The translations under genes and the position numbers were made by a program. From Mycobacterium terramassiliense (GTDB lineage Bacteria > Actinomycetota > Actinomycetes > Mycobacteriales > Mycobacteriaceae), in the NCBI RefSeq assembly GCF_900157385.1, contig NZ_LT717701.1, positions 1,461,772 to 1,525,771 of the forward strand: 64,000 nt of DNA, in the 5' to 3' direction. This document shows, piece after piece, positions 38,914 through 47,630 of the stretch. Below the pieces are notes generated by a model. It worked only from the letters and a program-made list of their open reading frames with translations. It ran no database searches and was not told the origin of the DNA. The number at the start of each line of letters is the position of its first letter. Position 1 is the first letter of the stretch.

Positions 38914-39173
38914 TTCAGGTAGCCCTCGACCTCGTCGGGCGGGCGCACCTGCGCCTCGCGCGGGTCACCACCGGTTTCGCGTAGCGCGCGGCGTTGCCGC
39001 AACAGGTCCCAGCACTGGTCGAGCTCCACTTCGACTCGGCGCAGGCGATCCTGCTCCTCCGACGTGCTGATCTCGCCGTGCTGCAACTGCGACCGCAGCG
39101 TTTTCTCCTCGTCGACGAGGCTGCGGATGTAAGCCAGGGTCTCGCTGTCGGTCGGTTTTCTGCCGTTTCCCAT
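38910..39173 (-). CDS. DUF2630 small helical protein (Rv0898c-like)
   Basis: An 87-residue protein from the ATG at 39173 (MGNGRKPTDSETLAYIRSLVDEEKTLRSQLQHGEISTSEEQDRLRRVEVELDQCWDLLRQRRALRETGGDP). It is predicted to be all-helical, with a coiled-coil-like central part; it matches DUF2630. Function is unknown. Its TGA stop overlaps the downstream CTG start, so the two genes are translationally coupled. Confidence 0.9.
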   Translation of the reverse strand: MGNGRKPTDSETLAYIRSLVDEEKTLRSQLQHGEISTSEEQDRLRRVEVELDQCWDLLRQRRALRETGGDPREAQVRPPDEVEGYLN

Positions 39174-39277
39174 CGCTCCAGTGTGCCCGACCTGGCAGGC
39201 GTCCCCGCGTCGAATCGGTAGGCTGCATATCGCCTGCAAAACGAAAGCGCGGGTGACGAATGACGGAGGGGGCAATA

Positions 39278-40249
39278 GTGGGGTTAGGGGTGGATTTGCG
39301 GCAAGCGCCCGCAGATACCGACTTGGGACCGGATCCGGAATTGCACGGGCGGTCGCTCGGCCTTCCGTGGATGATTGGTGTCGTGGTTATTCCGTTGCTG
39401 ATTGCGGCAATCGGTTACGGCGCGTTCGAGCGACCCCGATCCGCTCATGGGCCGGCCGTTGCGGCGCCGACGAGCAGGCCCGCCGCGTCGAAGCTGGCCC
39501 TGGCGCCGCTCTCAATTACCCGAAACGGCAATAGCTTTACCCTCAGCGGGGATTTTCCCGACGACTCCGCCAAAGCCGCGTTGCTGAGGGCGCTTAATGG
39601 GGCGCTGCCGCCGGGCGTCAACATCGTCGACCAAATACGCATCAATCCCAATATCGACGCGCTCGACTTCGCAAAGGCCGGGGCATTTTTCAAAGACATC
39701 GCCTCGATTCCCGATTTCAGCCTCACGGTGAGCGGGGACACCATCACTTTCGCCGGCACCGCCGCATCTCAGGACCAGAACAACACCGCCCACCTAGAGG
39801 CGGTGCGCATCTGGTCCAATCTCAACGTCGTTGACAAGCTCGTGATCAACGGGCAGGCCCCGCCGCCCGCGGCGCCGGCCGCCGCGCAGTGCAACGACCT
39901 GCAGGTGGCGATCACCGCTGAGACGGGCGGGCCGATTGCGTTCGCGACCGACGGGTTCAGCCTGACCCCGGCCGATGAGCCGGTACTGACCCAGGTGTCG
40001 GAAAAGCTCAAGGCGTGCCCGACCGCGCACGTGGCGCTCAACGGCTACGCCGACAATTCGGGCGTCGAGGCGATCAACATTCCTTTGAGCACCCAACGGG
40101 CCCAGAAAGTCGCCGATTTTCTTGTTGCCCGTGGCGTCGCCGCCCCCCAGCTGGTCGTCAAGGGTCTCGGTTCGGCAAACCCCATCGCGCCGAACGACAC
40201 GGCGGAGGGCCGCGCCAAGAACCGTCGCGTCGAAATCGTTGTCAGTTAA
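39278..40249 (+). CDS. arfA: Outer-membrane/peptidoglycan-associated protein ArfA (OmpATb)
   Basis: About 323 residues, start at GTG 39278, behind GGAGGGGG five bases earlier; the ATG at 39260 is the alternative. One membrane segment (WMIGVVVIPLLIAAIGYGAF) anchors it. The middle has BON-like strands (DQIRINPNIDALDFAKAGAFFKDI), and the C-terminal OmpA domain reads ALNGYADNSGVEAINIPLSTQRAQKVADFLVARGV and SANPIAPNDTAEGRAKNRRVEIVVS, the peptidoglycan-binding fold. It matches Rv0899, part of the ammonia-secretion/acid-adaptation operon. ArfB and ArfC follow. Confidence 0.93.
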   Translation: MGLGVDLRQAPADTDLGPDPELHGRSLGLPWMIGVVVIPLLIAAIGYGAFERPRSAHGPAVAAPTSRPAASKLALAPLSITRNGNSFTLSGDFPDDSAKAALLRALNGALPPGVNIVDQIRINPNIDALDFAKAGAFFKDIASIPDFSLTVSGDTITFAGTAASQDQNNTAHLEAVRIWSNLNVVDKLVINGQAPPPAAPAAAQCNDLQVAITAETGGPIAFATDGFSLTPADEPVLTQVSEKLKACPTAHVALNGYADNSGVEAINIPLSTQRAQKVADFLVARGVAAPQLVVKGLGSANPIAPNDTAEGRAKNRRVEIVVS

Positions 40250-40260
40250 GGAGATCCGGC

Positions 40261-40413
40261 ATGGATTTCGTGATCCAGTGGTTGTGGTACCTCCTCGCTT
40301 TCGTGGCGGGCTCGGCCGTTGCCCGGGTGGTCGCCAACATCATGAACAAACGTGTCGACGTTGACGACGTCCCTGCCGCGCCGGCGGGTGGCGGGATAGG
40401 CGGAGAGCGATGA
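40261..40413 (+). CDS. arfB: Small membrane protein ArfB
   Basis: A 50-residue protein, MDFVIQWLWYLLAFVAGSAVARVVANIMN, which is one transmembrane segment followed by a short polar tail (KRVDVDDVPAAPAGG). It is too short for automatic detection but sits in the proper place, 11 nt after arfA behind AAGGAGAT, as Rv0900. It overlaps arfC by four bases (ATGA). It works with ArfA in the ammonia-release system, by homology. Confidence 0.9.
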   Translation: MDFVIQWLWYLLAFVAGSAVARVVANIMNKRVDVDDVPAAPAGGGIGGER

Positions 40414-42029
40414 GCCACGTGCACTGGTTGCTCCTCGGGCTCTCTTTTGTGATGGGTTTGGTGTTGACGCTCGCGCTCGCGGTCCGCCCCGTCAAACGTC
40501 CGCTGCCAGCGGCGGCGCCGGCGGATGCGTTGGCCGCCGCCGCGGACGTCGAGCCTGAGCCGGCCACGACCAGGATTCCGGCCCCGTACGAGTTCTTCGC
40601 GATCGACGTCCCGGCCGACGACGACGCGCTGACTACCACACTCCCCGTCGAGAAGGAGTCGCCGACAAGTGTGATTCCCTTCGAGGAAGAACCGCCGACC
40701 ACAAAGATTCCGGTCGAGGAACAGATTCCGGTCGAGGAACACCCGACGATCGCGATTCCGGTGGAGCAAGAGTCGCCGGCGCCGGAGCTTGCCGTCGCGG
40801 ACGAGTCACCGGCGACGGCGACTCCCATCGAGCAAGAACAACCCACGACGATGATCCCGGTCGAGGAACACCCGACGATCGCGATTCCGGTGGAGCAAGA
40901 GTCGCCGGCGCCGGCACTTGCCGTCGCGGACGAGTCGCCGGCGACGGAGATTCCCGCCGCCGCAGAGTCGCCGGTTATGGACCTCCTCGCAGAGCGAAAG
41001 CCAGCGACGACAATCATTCCCGTCGCGGAGGAGCCACCGGCCACGGAGCTTTCCGTCGCGGAAGAGGCGGCGCCCGTGGAGCTTCCCGTCGCGGAGGAGT
41101 CGCCGCCCGTGGAGCTTTCCGTCGCGGAGGAGCCACCGCCCGTGGAGCTTTCCGTCGCGGAGGAGTCGCCGCCCGTGGAGCTTTCCGTCGCGGAAGAGGC
41201 GGCGCCCGTGGAGCTTCCCGTCGCGGAGGAGCCACCGCCCGTGGAGCTTTCCGTCGCGGAAGAGGCGGCGCCCGTGGAGCTTCCCGTCGCGGAAGAGGCG
41301 GCGCCCGTGGAGCTTTCCGTCGCGGAGGAGTCGCCGCCCGTGGAGCTTTCCGTCGCGGAAGAGGCGGCGCCCGTGGAGCTTCCCGTCGCGGAGGAGTCGC
41401 CGGCCGTGGAGCTTCCCGTCGCGGAGGAGTCGCCGGCCGTGGAGCTTCCCGTCGCGGACGAGCCTACGACGGCTCCGGAGGCGAAAAAGACTCCCAAGCT
41501 TAGGTTTTCGTTCATCAAGCGGTTCCTGGCCAAGAGGGCCGCGGCTGCCAAAGAGCCCAAGGCCGAGCGCCCCGCACCGAAGAAGGCCCCGGCGAAGAAG
41601 GCTCGCCCGCCCGCCAAAGGGGCACCGGCGAAGAGAGTTCCGGGCGCGCGCAAGTCGCCGCCGCGGAAGGTGCCACCCGGCAAGAAGATTCCGCCCGGCA
41701 AAAGGCCACCGGGCGCCAAGGGGCGCCCGGTGAAAAAGGCGCCGGCCGGCAAGCAGCCGCCGCCGAGGAAGCCGCCGGTCGCCGCGGAGTCGCCCACCTC
41801 GTGGACGCCCGTCCTGCCGTATGAGCCCTACGGCCCCGGCTCGGCCCGCGCCACCCCCGACGGCGGCGGGCCCGCGGGTTGGCTGGTGAAGGGCCGTTCG
41901 GACACCCGGCTTTACTACACGCCCGATGACGAGACCTACGATCCGACCGTCGCCCAGGTCTGGTTCAAGGACGAAGAGTGCGCGGCGCGGGCCTGTTTCA
42001 CGCCGTGGCGCAAGAGTTCGAGGAAGTAA
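40410..42029 (+). CDS. arfC: ArfC with greatly expanded repeat region
   Basis: A 539-residue protein (Rv0901 has about 175, from memory). The N-terminus is a membrane anchor (HWLLLGLSFVMGLVLTLALAV). Residues 65-350 are acidic Glu/Pro/Val repeats; from 41034 to 41462 there are 13 tandem 11-residue units of the type PPVELSVAEES (33 bp each). Next is a Lys/Pro-rich stretch (APAKKARPPAKGAPAKRVP), then a conserved C-terminal sunset-like domain, GPAGWLVKGRSDTRLYYTPDDETYDPTVAQVWFKDEECAARACF. It probably spans the cell wall. It overlaps arfB by four bases. Confidence 0.9.
   Translation: MSHVHWLLLGLSFVMGLVLTLALAVRPVKRPLPAAAPADALAAAADVEPEPATTRIPAPYEFFAIDVPADDDALTTTLPVEKESPTSVIPFEEEPPTTKIPVEEQIPVEEHPTIAIPVEQESPAPELAVADESPATATPIEQEQPTTMIPVEEHPTIAIPVEQESPAPALAVADESPATEIPAAAESPVMDLLAERKPATTIIPVAEEPPATELSVAEEAAPVELPVAEESPPVELSVAEEPPPVELSVAEESPPVELSVAEEAAPVELPVAEEPPPVELSVAEEAAPVELPVAEEAAPVELSVAEESPPVELSVAEEAAPVELPVAEESPAVELPVAEESPAVELPVADEPTTAPEAKKTPKLRFSFIKRFLAKRAAAAKEPKAERPAPKKAPAKKARPPAKGAPAKRVPGARKSPPRKVPPGKKIPPGKRPPGAKGRPVKKAPAGKQPPPRKPPVAAESPTSWTPVLPYEPYGPGSARATPDGGGPAGWLVKGRSDTRLYYTPDDETYDPTVAQVWFKDEECAARACFTPWRKSSRK
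41034..41462 (+). repeat. Thirteen 33-bp coding repeats in arfC
   Basis: Each unit encodes xxPVELxVAEE, with the last three positions varying (SP, PP, AA, SP). DNA units begin CCCGTGGAGCTTTCCGTCGC or CTTCCCGTCGC, so length 33 bp. Adjacent copies are nearly identical, suggesting recent slippage. A less regular, similar array of the type VEEHPTIAIPVEQESPA lies upstream from about 40700. Confidence 0.92.
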
Positions 42030-42059
42030 CGCCGCAACGGCTCGACGTTCGGTGCAGCG

Positions 42060-43400
42060 TCAGCTCGGCGCGGGGATGCGCAGCAGCAGCCGGGCGCCGC
42101 CCAGGGGGCTGTCCTCCAGCGACGCCGTCCCGCCGTGCAGGTGGGCCTGCTGGGCCACCAAGGCCAGCCCCAGGCCCGAGCCCGAATGCGAGGCGGTCGA
42201 ACCCCGCGAGAACCGCTCGAACACCACCTGGCGCTCGGACTCCGGAACGCCGCTGCCGTTGTCGTCGACGGCGATTTCCACCCCCGCCCGCGAGCTGACC
42301 GCCGACAGCTGAACCCGGGTCGCGCCACCGTGTTTGACGGCGTTGGCGATCGCGTTGTCGACGGCCAGCCGCAACCCGGCCGGCAGCCCCACGATGATGC
42401 AGGTTGGCGAAGGCACCAGCGACACTTCGAGTTCCGGGTAGACCCGCATCGCGTCGTGTGCGGCGCGGTCGAGCAACTCGGTGATGTCGACCGGCACCTG
42501 ATCGTCCGACGTCGACAGCTGGCCCTGGGCCAACCGCTCCAGCGCGCTCAGGGTGGCCTCGATCCGCGACTGGGTGCGGATGACGTCGTTGAGCACTTCT
42601 TTGCGCTGGTCGTCGGCCAGGTCCAGGGTGGACAGCACCTCGAGATTGGTGCGCATCGCGGTGAGCGGGGTGCGCAGCTCGTGGGAGGACACCGCCGCGA
42701 AGTCACGCGCCGATTCGAGCGCCTCCTTGGTCCGGATCTGCTCGTCCCAGATGCGCTGCAGCATGCCCCGCATCGCCTCGGCGATCTCGACGGCCTCGCT
42801 GGCGCCGTGCACTTCGACGCGCGGCGCCTCGTCCCCGGCGTCGATCAATCGGGTCTGCTGGGCGAGCTGCTTGAACGGGCGCACCGCGAACACGGCCAGC
42901 AGCCACGCGAACACCGCGGCCGCGCCGATGGCGAATCCGCAGATCAGCATCACCCGGCGATGCAGGTTGTTGGTCTCGGCGACGGTGGCGTCATACGTCG
43001 CGCCGACGGCGAGCGAACTGGGCCCGGGCCCGGGAATCTCCACCGTCCGGACCCGGTAACGCACGCCGTTGACGTAGGCGTCGCCATAGTCGACGTCCAG
43101 CTTGGGCAGCGTGACATCGGAATTCGACTTCACCAGGTTGCCGCGCCGGATCGTCATGATGGCGTCGCGGTCGTTGGGCGAACGCGGGATTTCGTCGAGG
43201 CCGCGCGGCAGGAAGGGGATCGCGAAACCGGCCGCCTCGTCGAGCCGGCGGTCGAGCCGCTCCTTGCGGTCGTTGGTGATTCCGACCCAGACCACGGCGC
43301 CGACGATGAGCACCGGGATCGCGGCGCCGATGGCCGTCGCGAGCACCACCCGGGTCCGCAGCGAGGGCGTACGGGCAAAGATCCGGGACAGAAGGTTCAT
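42060..43400 (-). CDS. prrB: Sensor histidine kinase PrrB
   Basis: A 446-residue two-component sensor from the ATG at 43400. It has two membrane helices (TRVVLATAIGAAIPVLIVGAVVWVGI and RVMLICGFAIGAAAVFAWLLAVFAV) around an extracytoplasmic domain, then a HAMP linker, a dimerisation/phosphoacceptor segment FAAVSSHELRTPLTAMRTNLEVLSTL with the histidine, and the ATPase domain with AVDNAIANAVKHGGA, VDDNGSGVPESER and GSGLGLALVAQQ. It matches Rv0902c. Together with PrrA it forms a mycobacterial system needed for growth and nitrogen limitation in M. tuberculosis. It starts 26 nt after prrA. Confidence 0.96.
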   Translation of the reverse strand: MNLLSRIFARTPSLRTRVVLATAIGAAIPVLIVGAVVWVGITNDRKERLDRRLDEAAGFAIPFLPRGLDEIPRSPNDRDAIMTIRRGNLVKSNSDVTLPKLDVDYGDAYVNGVRYRVRTVEIPGPGPSSLAVGATYDATVAETNNLHRRVMLICGFAIGAAAVFAWLLAVFAVRPFKQLAQQTRLIDAGDEAPRVEVHGASEAVEIAEAMRGMLQRIWDEQIRTKEALESARDFAAVSSHELRTPLTAMRTNLEVLSTLDLADDQRKEVLNDVIRTQSRIEATLSALERLAQGQLSTSDDQVPVDITELLDRAAHDAMRVYPELEVSLVPSPTCIIVGLPAGLRLAVDNAIANAVKHGGATRVQLSAVSSRAGVEIAVDDNGSGVPESERQVVFERFSRGSTASHSGSGLGLALVAQQAHLHGGTASLEDSPLGGARLLLRIPAPS

Positions 43401-43426
43401 GGCCGCGTCATCTGGTCACTGCATGG

Positions 43427-44137
43427 CTACTGCATTCGCAGCACGAACCCGACCCCGCGGACGGTGTGCAGCAGCCGGGGTCCGCCGTTGGCCTCCAGCT
43501 TGCGGCGCAGGTAGCCGATGAACACGTCGACGACGTTGGTGTCGGCGGCGAAGTCATACCCCCACACCAGCTCCAGCAGCTGGGCGCGGGACAGCACCGC
43601 GGTCTTGTGCTCGGCCAGCACCGCGAGCAGGTCGAATTCCCGCTTGGTCAGGTCGACGTCGACGCCGTTCACCCGAGCGCGGCGGCCGGGGATATCCACC
43701 TCCAGCGGTCCGACCGTGATGGTTTCGGAGGAAGAGGTCGCGGTGGAGCCGCGGCGGCGCAGCAGCGCCTTCACCCGCGCTACCAGCTCGGCCAGCACGA
43801 ACGGCTTGACCAGGTAATCGTCGGCGCCGGCCTCCAGCCCCGCCACCCGGTCGTCGACGGAGCTGCGCGCGGACAGAACGCAGACCGGCACGTCGTTGTC
43901 CATGGCCCGCAGCGCCGTGACGACACTGACGCCGTCCAGGACGGGCATGTTGATGTCGAGCACGATCGCGTCCGGTCGCGTCTCGGTGGCGCTGCGCAGG
44001 GCCTCGGCGCCGTCGACCGCCGTCGATACCTCGAACCCGGACAGGCGCAGGCCGCGTTCCAGCGAGGCGAGCACGTCGGAGTCGTCGTCGACGACCAAGA
44101 CCCGAGGCGAGGTGGCACCAGTGTCCATGCGGCCCAT
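43427..44137 (-). CDS. prrA: Response regulator PrrA (OmpR class)
   Basis: A 236-residue OmpR-type regulator from the ATG at 44137 ([19 protein letters not shown]), whose length equals that of the M. tuberculosis protein by memory. The receiver has the acidic pocket DDD, the phospho-acceptor [13 protein letters not shown] and the [10 protein letters not shown] strand; the winged-helix C-terminal domain has [56 protein letters not shown]. It is transcribed toward prrB. A hairpin lies upstream. Confidence 0.97.
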   Translation of the reverse strand: MGRMDTGATSPRVLVVDDDSDVLASLERGLRLSGFEVSTAVDGAEALRSATETRPDAIVLDINMPVLDGVSVVTALRAMDNDVPVCVLSARSSVDDRVAGLEAGADDYLVKPFVLAELVARVKALLRRRGSTATSSSETITVGPLEVDIPGRRARVNGVDVDLTKREFDLLAVLAEHKTAVLSRAQLLELVWGYDFAADTNVVDVFIGYLRRKLEANGGPRLLHTVRGVGFVLRMQ

Positions 44138-44188
44138 TGTGCCGGATCGCCGCTTTCGGCGGTGGGAGGCGCGACCTGGCGCGAGCAG

Positions 44189-44232
44189 ACGCAAAAGGCC
44201 CCTAAAGAGGTCACGATTAGGGACTTTTGCGT
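44189..44232 (-). terminator. Strong hairpin between the FAD monooxygenase and prrA
   Basis: ACGCAAAAG (44189-44197) pairs with CTTTTGCGT (44224-44232), and CCCTAA with TTAGGG further in, giving 15 pairs with one mismatch and an 11-base loop. It lies 15 nt after the monooxygenase stop, so it probably terminates that minus-strand transcript and insulates prrA; CTTTT on one arm gives a T-stretch in both directions. Confidence 0.65.
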
Positions 44233-44246
44233 TTCGCCCACCGTCG

Positions 44247-45386
44247 TCAACGGCGCCCCAGGCCGCTCAGCTGCACCGCCAGCTGTCGGCGCACGGCGGG
44301 GACCCGCGCGGCCAGGCGCATTCCCGAATTGCGGATCGGGCGCAGCGGGCGCGGCAGGGTGGAGACGCGGGTCAGCCGCCCGGTCAGTTTCAGCACCTGC
44401 TCGGCCCGCCCGCGCTGGGCGGCGGCGTAGGCGTCCAGGGCGGCGTCGGACCCCCCGCGCACGACGTCCGTGAGCGCGCCGCTCAATGAGATCGCGTCGG
44501 CGATACCGAGGTTCATGCCCTGACCACCGGCGGGGCTGTGCACGTGGGCGGCGTCGCCGGCAAGCAGCAGCCGGCCGGTCCGGTAGCTGTCGGCGACGCG
44601 GTGATGGATGTGGAACCGCGTCCCCCACAGCAACTCGGTGACCTTCAATTCGCCGGGCCCGAAGCCCCGGGTGTCCAGCAACTCCTGGACGAATTCCACC
44701 GACGGCTCCTTCGGTGCGTTCGCGACCGGTGCGACGATGCGGAAGGTGTCGCCAGGCAGCGGCGCGAGCACGTTCAGGCCGTCCCGGGCATAGAACAGGA
44801 TCACCTCGGCGCGGGGCGCCTCGCCGGCCAGCCGGACGTCGGCGAGCGCGAACGATTCGGCGAATTCGCCTCCGGTGAAACCGATTCCGGCGTGTTCGCG
44901 GACCGTGCTGTGCATGCCGTCGGCCCCGACGACATAGCCGGCCCGGATGGTCTCGCCGTCGTCGAAGGTCGCGGTGACGCCATCGCGGTCCTGGGCGACG
45001 CGGCTCAAGGTCTTCGGCCGAATCACCTCGCCGCCGAGTTCGTGCAGGCGCTCCAACAGCAGCCGTTCGGTGTCGGCCTGCGACAGCATCAAGGTGTACG
45101 GATGCTTTGCCGGCAGCGCGCTGAAGTCGACGGGCATGAGGATGCGCCGGCCCTGCCGGATCGTGAATCGCGGCGCGATCAGGCCCGCTTTGACCATTCG
45201 CCGGGCCACGTCGAGATCCTCCAGCACCTCCAGGGTGCGGGAGTTCACCGCGGCCGCGCGAGTGGTGTTCTGCCCCTCGGCCAGCCGGTCCACCAGGACC
45301 GCCCGCACCCCGCGGGCGATCAGCGCAGTGCCGAGCGCGAGGCCAGTGGGCCCGGCGCCGACCACTAGGACGTCGGTGTCGTTCAT
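44247..45386 (-). CDS. FAD-dependent monooxygenase (PheA/TfdB-like)
   Basis: A 379-residue aromatic monooxygenase-like protein from the ATG at 45386. The FAD motifs are [49 protein letters not shown] and [27 protein letters not shown], each in the right place. It probably hydroxylates an aromatic or polyketide substrate. It is divergent from a TetR gene, with three CAAC-box operators between them, an arrangement like that at 549-2368. Substrate is unknown. Confidence 0.9.
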   Translation of the reverse strand: MNDTDVLVVGAGPTGLALGTALIARGVRAVLVDRLAEGQNTTRAAAVNSRTLEVLEDLDVARRMVKAGLIAPRFTIRQGRRILMPVDFSALPAKHPYTLMLSQADTERLLLERLHELGGEVIRPKTLSRVAQDRDGVTATFDDGETIRAGYVVGADGMHSTVREHAGIGFTGGEFAESFALADVRLAGEAPRAEVILFYARDGLNVLAPLPGDTFRIVAPVANAPKEPSVEFVQELLDTRGFGPGELKVTELLWGTRFHIHHRVADSYRTGRLLLAGDAAHVHSPAGGQGMNLGIADAISLSGALTDVVRGGSDAALDAYAAAQRGRAEQVLKLTGRLTRVSTLPRPLRPIRNSGMRLAARVPAVRRQLAVQLSGLGRR

Positions 45387-45408
45387 CGTTGGCTCCTTTC
45401 TGTCAAGT

Positions 45409-45485
45409 CAACGCTTGTTGGCATACCCCCATGCTGGCGCTCCGATGCGTGGATGTCAACAATTGTTGGCCTACAATTGTTGACA
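45409..45485. promoter_or_regulatory. Three TetR operator-like repeats
   Basis: CAACGCTTGTTG (45409-45420) and two overlapping boxes form a near-perfect 32-bp palindrome (45454-45485) with TGTCAACAATTGTTG and CTACAATTGTTGACA halves. They match one CAACnnTTGTTG unit. The palindrome covers the TetR -10 and its ATG, so binding would block both divergent genes. Confidence 0.75.
45472..45477 (+). promoter_or_regulatory. Putative leaderless -10 box of tetR
   Basis: TACAAT fits TANNNT and lies at -13 to -8 of the ATG at 45485, embedded in the palindrome. There is no ribosome site. Confidence 0.5.
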
Positions 45486-46057
45486 TGCGGAGATCGTCGG
45501 AAGAAACCAAGGCGGCCATCCTGACGGCGGCTCGCGAGCGGTTCGGCGCGTCCGGGTTCCAGGCCGCCACCATCCGGGCCATCGCCGCCGACGCGGGGGT
45601 CGATCCCGCGATGGTGATGCGGTACTACGGCAGCAAGGACAAGCTGTTCGCCGCGGCGGCGGACTTTGACCTGAGGTTTCCGAACTTGGCCTCGGCTGAC
45701 CGGACGCAGATCGGGCGGTCGGTGGTTCGGCACTTCCTCGAACGCTGGGAGGGCGACGAGGCGCTGGTCATCCTGCTGCGCTCCAGCGCCACCAACGGCG
45801 AAGCCGCGCAACGGATGCACGAGATCTTCGGGGCCCAGCTGCAGCCGCTGGTCGCCACCCTGGTGCCCGCCGGGGAATCCGGTGTGCGGGCCGGGCTGAT
45901 CGCCACGCAGATCCTCGGTATGGCGCTGTGCCGCTTCGTGTTACGGCTGCCTCCGGTCGTCGAGATGACGCGCGACGAGATCGTCGAGTGGCTCGGGCCG
46001 ACGGTCCAGCGTTACCTCGGGCTGCCCGACGACGACGCCGCCGTCGCCGAGACATAA
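45485..46057 (+). CDS. TetR-family transcriptional regulator
   Basis: A 190-residue protein from the ATG at 45485 (MRRSSEETKAAILTAARERFGASGFQAATIRAIAADAGVDPAMVMRYYGSKDKLFAAAADFDLRFP), which has the TetR helix-turn-helix at residues 30-50. The C-terminal half is helical. It is divergent from the monooxygenase and the intervening CAACnnTTGTTG boxes overlap its own start, so it probably autoregulates and represses the monooxygenase. The ligand is not known. Confidence 0.93.
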   Translation: MRRSSEETKAAILTAARERFGASGFQAATIRAIAADAGVDPAMVMRYYGSKDKLFAAAADFDLRFPNLASADRTQIGRSVVRHFLERWEGDEALVILLRSSATNGEAAQRMHEIFGAQLQPLVATLVPAGESGVRAGLIATQILGMALCRFVLRLPPVVEMTRDEIVEWLGPTVQRYLGLPDDDAAVAET

Positions 46058-46119
46058 GCCATTGCGACGTTTTCCGGCGTGTCGTGTGCGTGGTTTACGT
46101 GTCGCGGAGGCGTCCGGAT

Positions 46120-47604
46120 TCAACGCAGCCCGATGCGGCGGTAACGGCGCAGGCGCGCGTCCAAGCGCTCCGCCGGCGGCGTCTCGCGCAGCGCCCGCAC
46201 CTCCGCGGCGATGGCGCGCGACAGTCGTTGGCTGAACTCGACCGGCTCGTCGGCGGCGTCGGGATGCTCGGGCACGATGGCGTCGACAATTCCGGAGGCC
46301 AGCAGGTCGGCCGACCGAATCCCTTGTGCGCCGGCAAGTTCGGGAGCGTGGGCGGTGTCGCGGAACACGATCGCGCTGGCCCCCTCAGGCGGCAGCGGCG
46401 CCAGCCAGCCGTGCAGCGCGGCCAGCACACGGTCGGCGGGCACCATCGCCAGCGCCGGTCCGCCGCTGCCCTGGCCCAGCAGGACCGACACCGTCGGCGT
46501 CTCCAGCGTGACGAGCTCGGCCAGGCATTGGGCGATCTGGCCGGCCAACCCGTCCTCCTCGGCCTCGGCCGACAGCGCCGGTCCGGCCGCGTCGATCAGC
46601 AGCACCAGCGGCAGGCGCAGCTCGGCGGCCAGCGCCATGCCGCGACGGGCCTCGCGCAGCGCCGCCGGCCCCACCCCGCCCATTTCCGACCCGCCCGGAC
46701 CACGCTGCTGGCCGAGGACCACGGTGGGCTGGCCGTTGAAGCGGGCCAGCGCCAGCAGCGTGGTCGCCGCCTCCCCGCCGCCCGTCCCGGACAGCAGCAC
46801 GCAGTCGGTGGCGCCGTGCCGCAGCAGAACGCCGACACCGGGGCGGTCGGGCCGTCGCGACGCCACGACGGAGTCCCACGCCGGCACCTCGGGCGTCGGC
46901 TCGGGCGGCTCGGGATCGGGCAGCGGCTCGGGCGGATCGGCAATCACCCGCAGTGCGCGCTCGACCGTGCGGCGCAGCTCCCCGAGCGGGACGACGCCGT
47001 CGATCACGCCGTGGCGCTGCAAGTTTTCCGCGGTCTGGATTCCGGCCGGGAAGGGCTCGCCGTAAAGCAGCTCGTACACCCGGGGCCCGAGGAAGCCGAT
47101 CAGGGCGCCCGGCTCGGCGACGGTGATGTGGCCCAGCGACCCCCACGAGGCGAACACCCCACCGGTGGTCGGGTGGCGCAGGTAGACCAGGTAGGGCAGG
47201 TGCGCGCGCTTGTGCAGCGTGACGGCCGCCGCGATCTTCACCATCTGCAAAAACGCGACCGTGCCCTCCTGCATGCGGGTGCCGCCGGAGCTGGGCGAGG
47301 CCAGCAGGGGCAGCCGGTCGGCGGTCGCCCGTTCCACGGCGGCGGTGATTCGTTCGGCCGCGGCCACCCCGATCGAGCCGCCGAGGAAGTCGAACTCGCA
47401 CACGACCACCGCCACGCGGCGCCCGGATATGCGGCCCTCGCCGGTGAGCACCGCTTCGTCCCGGCCGGTGGCGGCGCGCGCGTCGGCCAGCTCGAGCGCG
47501 TAGGAATCCGACACGGGAACCGCCAACGGAGCGCTGTCCCAGCTGACAAACGAGCCCTCGTCGAGCACGGCGTCCAGCAGCTGGCCGGTCGTGGTGCGAG
47601 TCAC
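46120..47604 (-). CDS. accD3: Acetyl/propionyl-CoA carboxylase-type beta subunit AccD3
   Basis: A 494-residue carboxyltransferase starting at GTG 47604. It carries the crotonase-like carboxyltransferase halves in one chain: the N-terminal half has RISGRRVAVVVCEFDFLGGSIGVAAAERITAAVERATADRLPLLASPSSGGTRMQEGTVAFLQMVKI, and the C-terminal half LRLPLVLLIDAAGPALSAEAEEDG. In M. tuberculosis Rv0904c it is one of several AccD proteins; its partner and substrate are not firmly assigned. It is divergent from echA6 over only 26 bp with paired -10 boxes. Confidence 0.93.
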   Translation of the reverse strand: MTRTTTGQLLDAVLDEGSFVSWDSAPLAVPVSDSYALELADARAATGRDEAVLTGEGRISGRRVAVVVCEFDFLGGSIGVAAAERITAAVERATADRLPLLASPSSGGTRMQEGTVAFLQMVKIAAAVTLHKRAHLPYLVYLRHPTTGGVFASWGSLGHITVAEPGALIGFLGPRVYELLYGEPFPAGIQTAENLQRHGVIDGVVPLGELRRTVERALRVIADPPEPLPDPEPPEPTPEVPAWDSVVASRRPDRPGVGVLLRHGATDCVLLSGTGGGEAATTLLALARFNGQPTVVLGQQRGPGGSEMGGVGPAALREARRGMALAAELRLPLVLLIDAAGPALSAEAEEDGLAGQIAQCLAELVTLETPTVSVLLGQGSGGPALAMVPADRVLAALHGWLAPLPPEGASAIVFRDTAHAPELAGAQGIRSADLLASGIVDAIVPEHPDAADEPVEFSQRLSRAIAAEVRALRETPPAERLDARLRRYRRIGLR

Positions 47605-47610
47605 CAGACG

Positions 47611-47624
47611 AGGCTATATAGGGT
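47611..47624. promoter_or_regulatory. Back-to-back leaderless -10 boxes of accD3 and echA6
   Basis: On the plus strand TAGGGT (47619-47624) lies at -12 to -7 of the echA6 ATG at 47631; on the minus strand TAGCCT (47616-47611) lies at -12 to -7 of the accD3 GTG at 47604. Both fit TANNNT and meet in the palindrome CTATATAG (47614-47621). Neither gene has a ribosome site. Confidence 0.65.
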
Positions 47625-47630
47625 GGGTTA

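Noticed and set aside
40918-41733. Arg/Pro-rich open frame inside arfC on the same strand
   Set aside because: It is the repeat DNA in another frame, with no domain or ribosome site.
40340-41797. A 485-residue open frame antisense to arfC, rich in Ser/Thr/Gly repeats
   Set aside because: The repeats are mirror images of the arfC repeat DNA; arfC itself has anchor, conserved C-terminal domain and operon overlaps.
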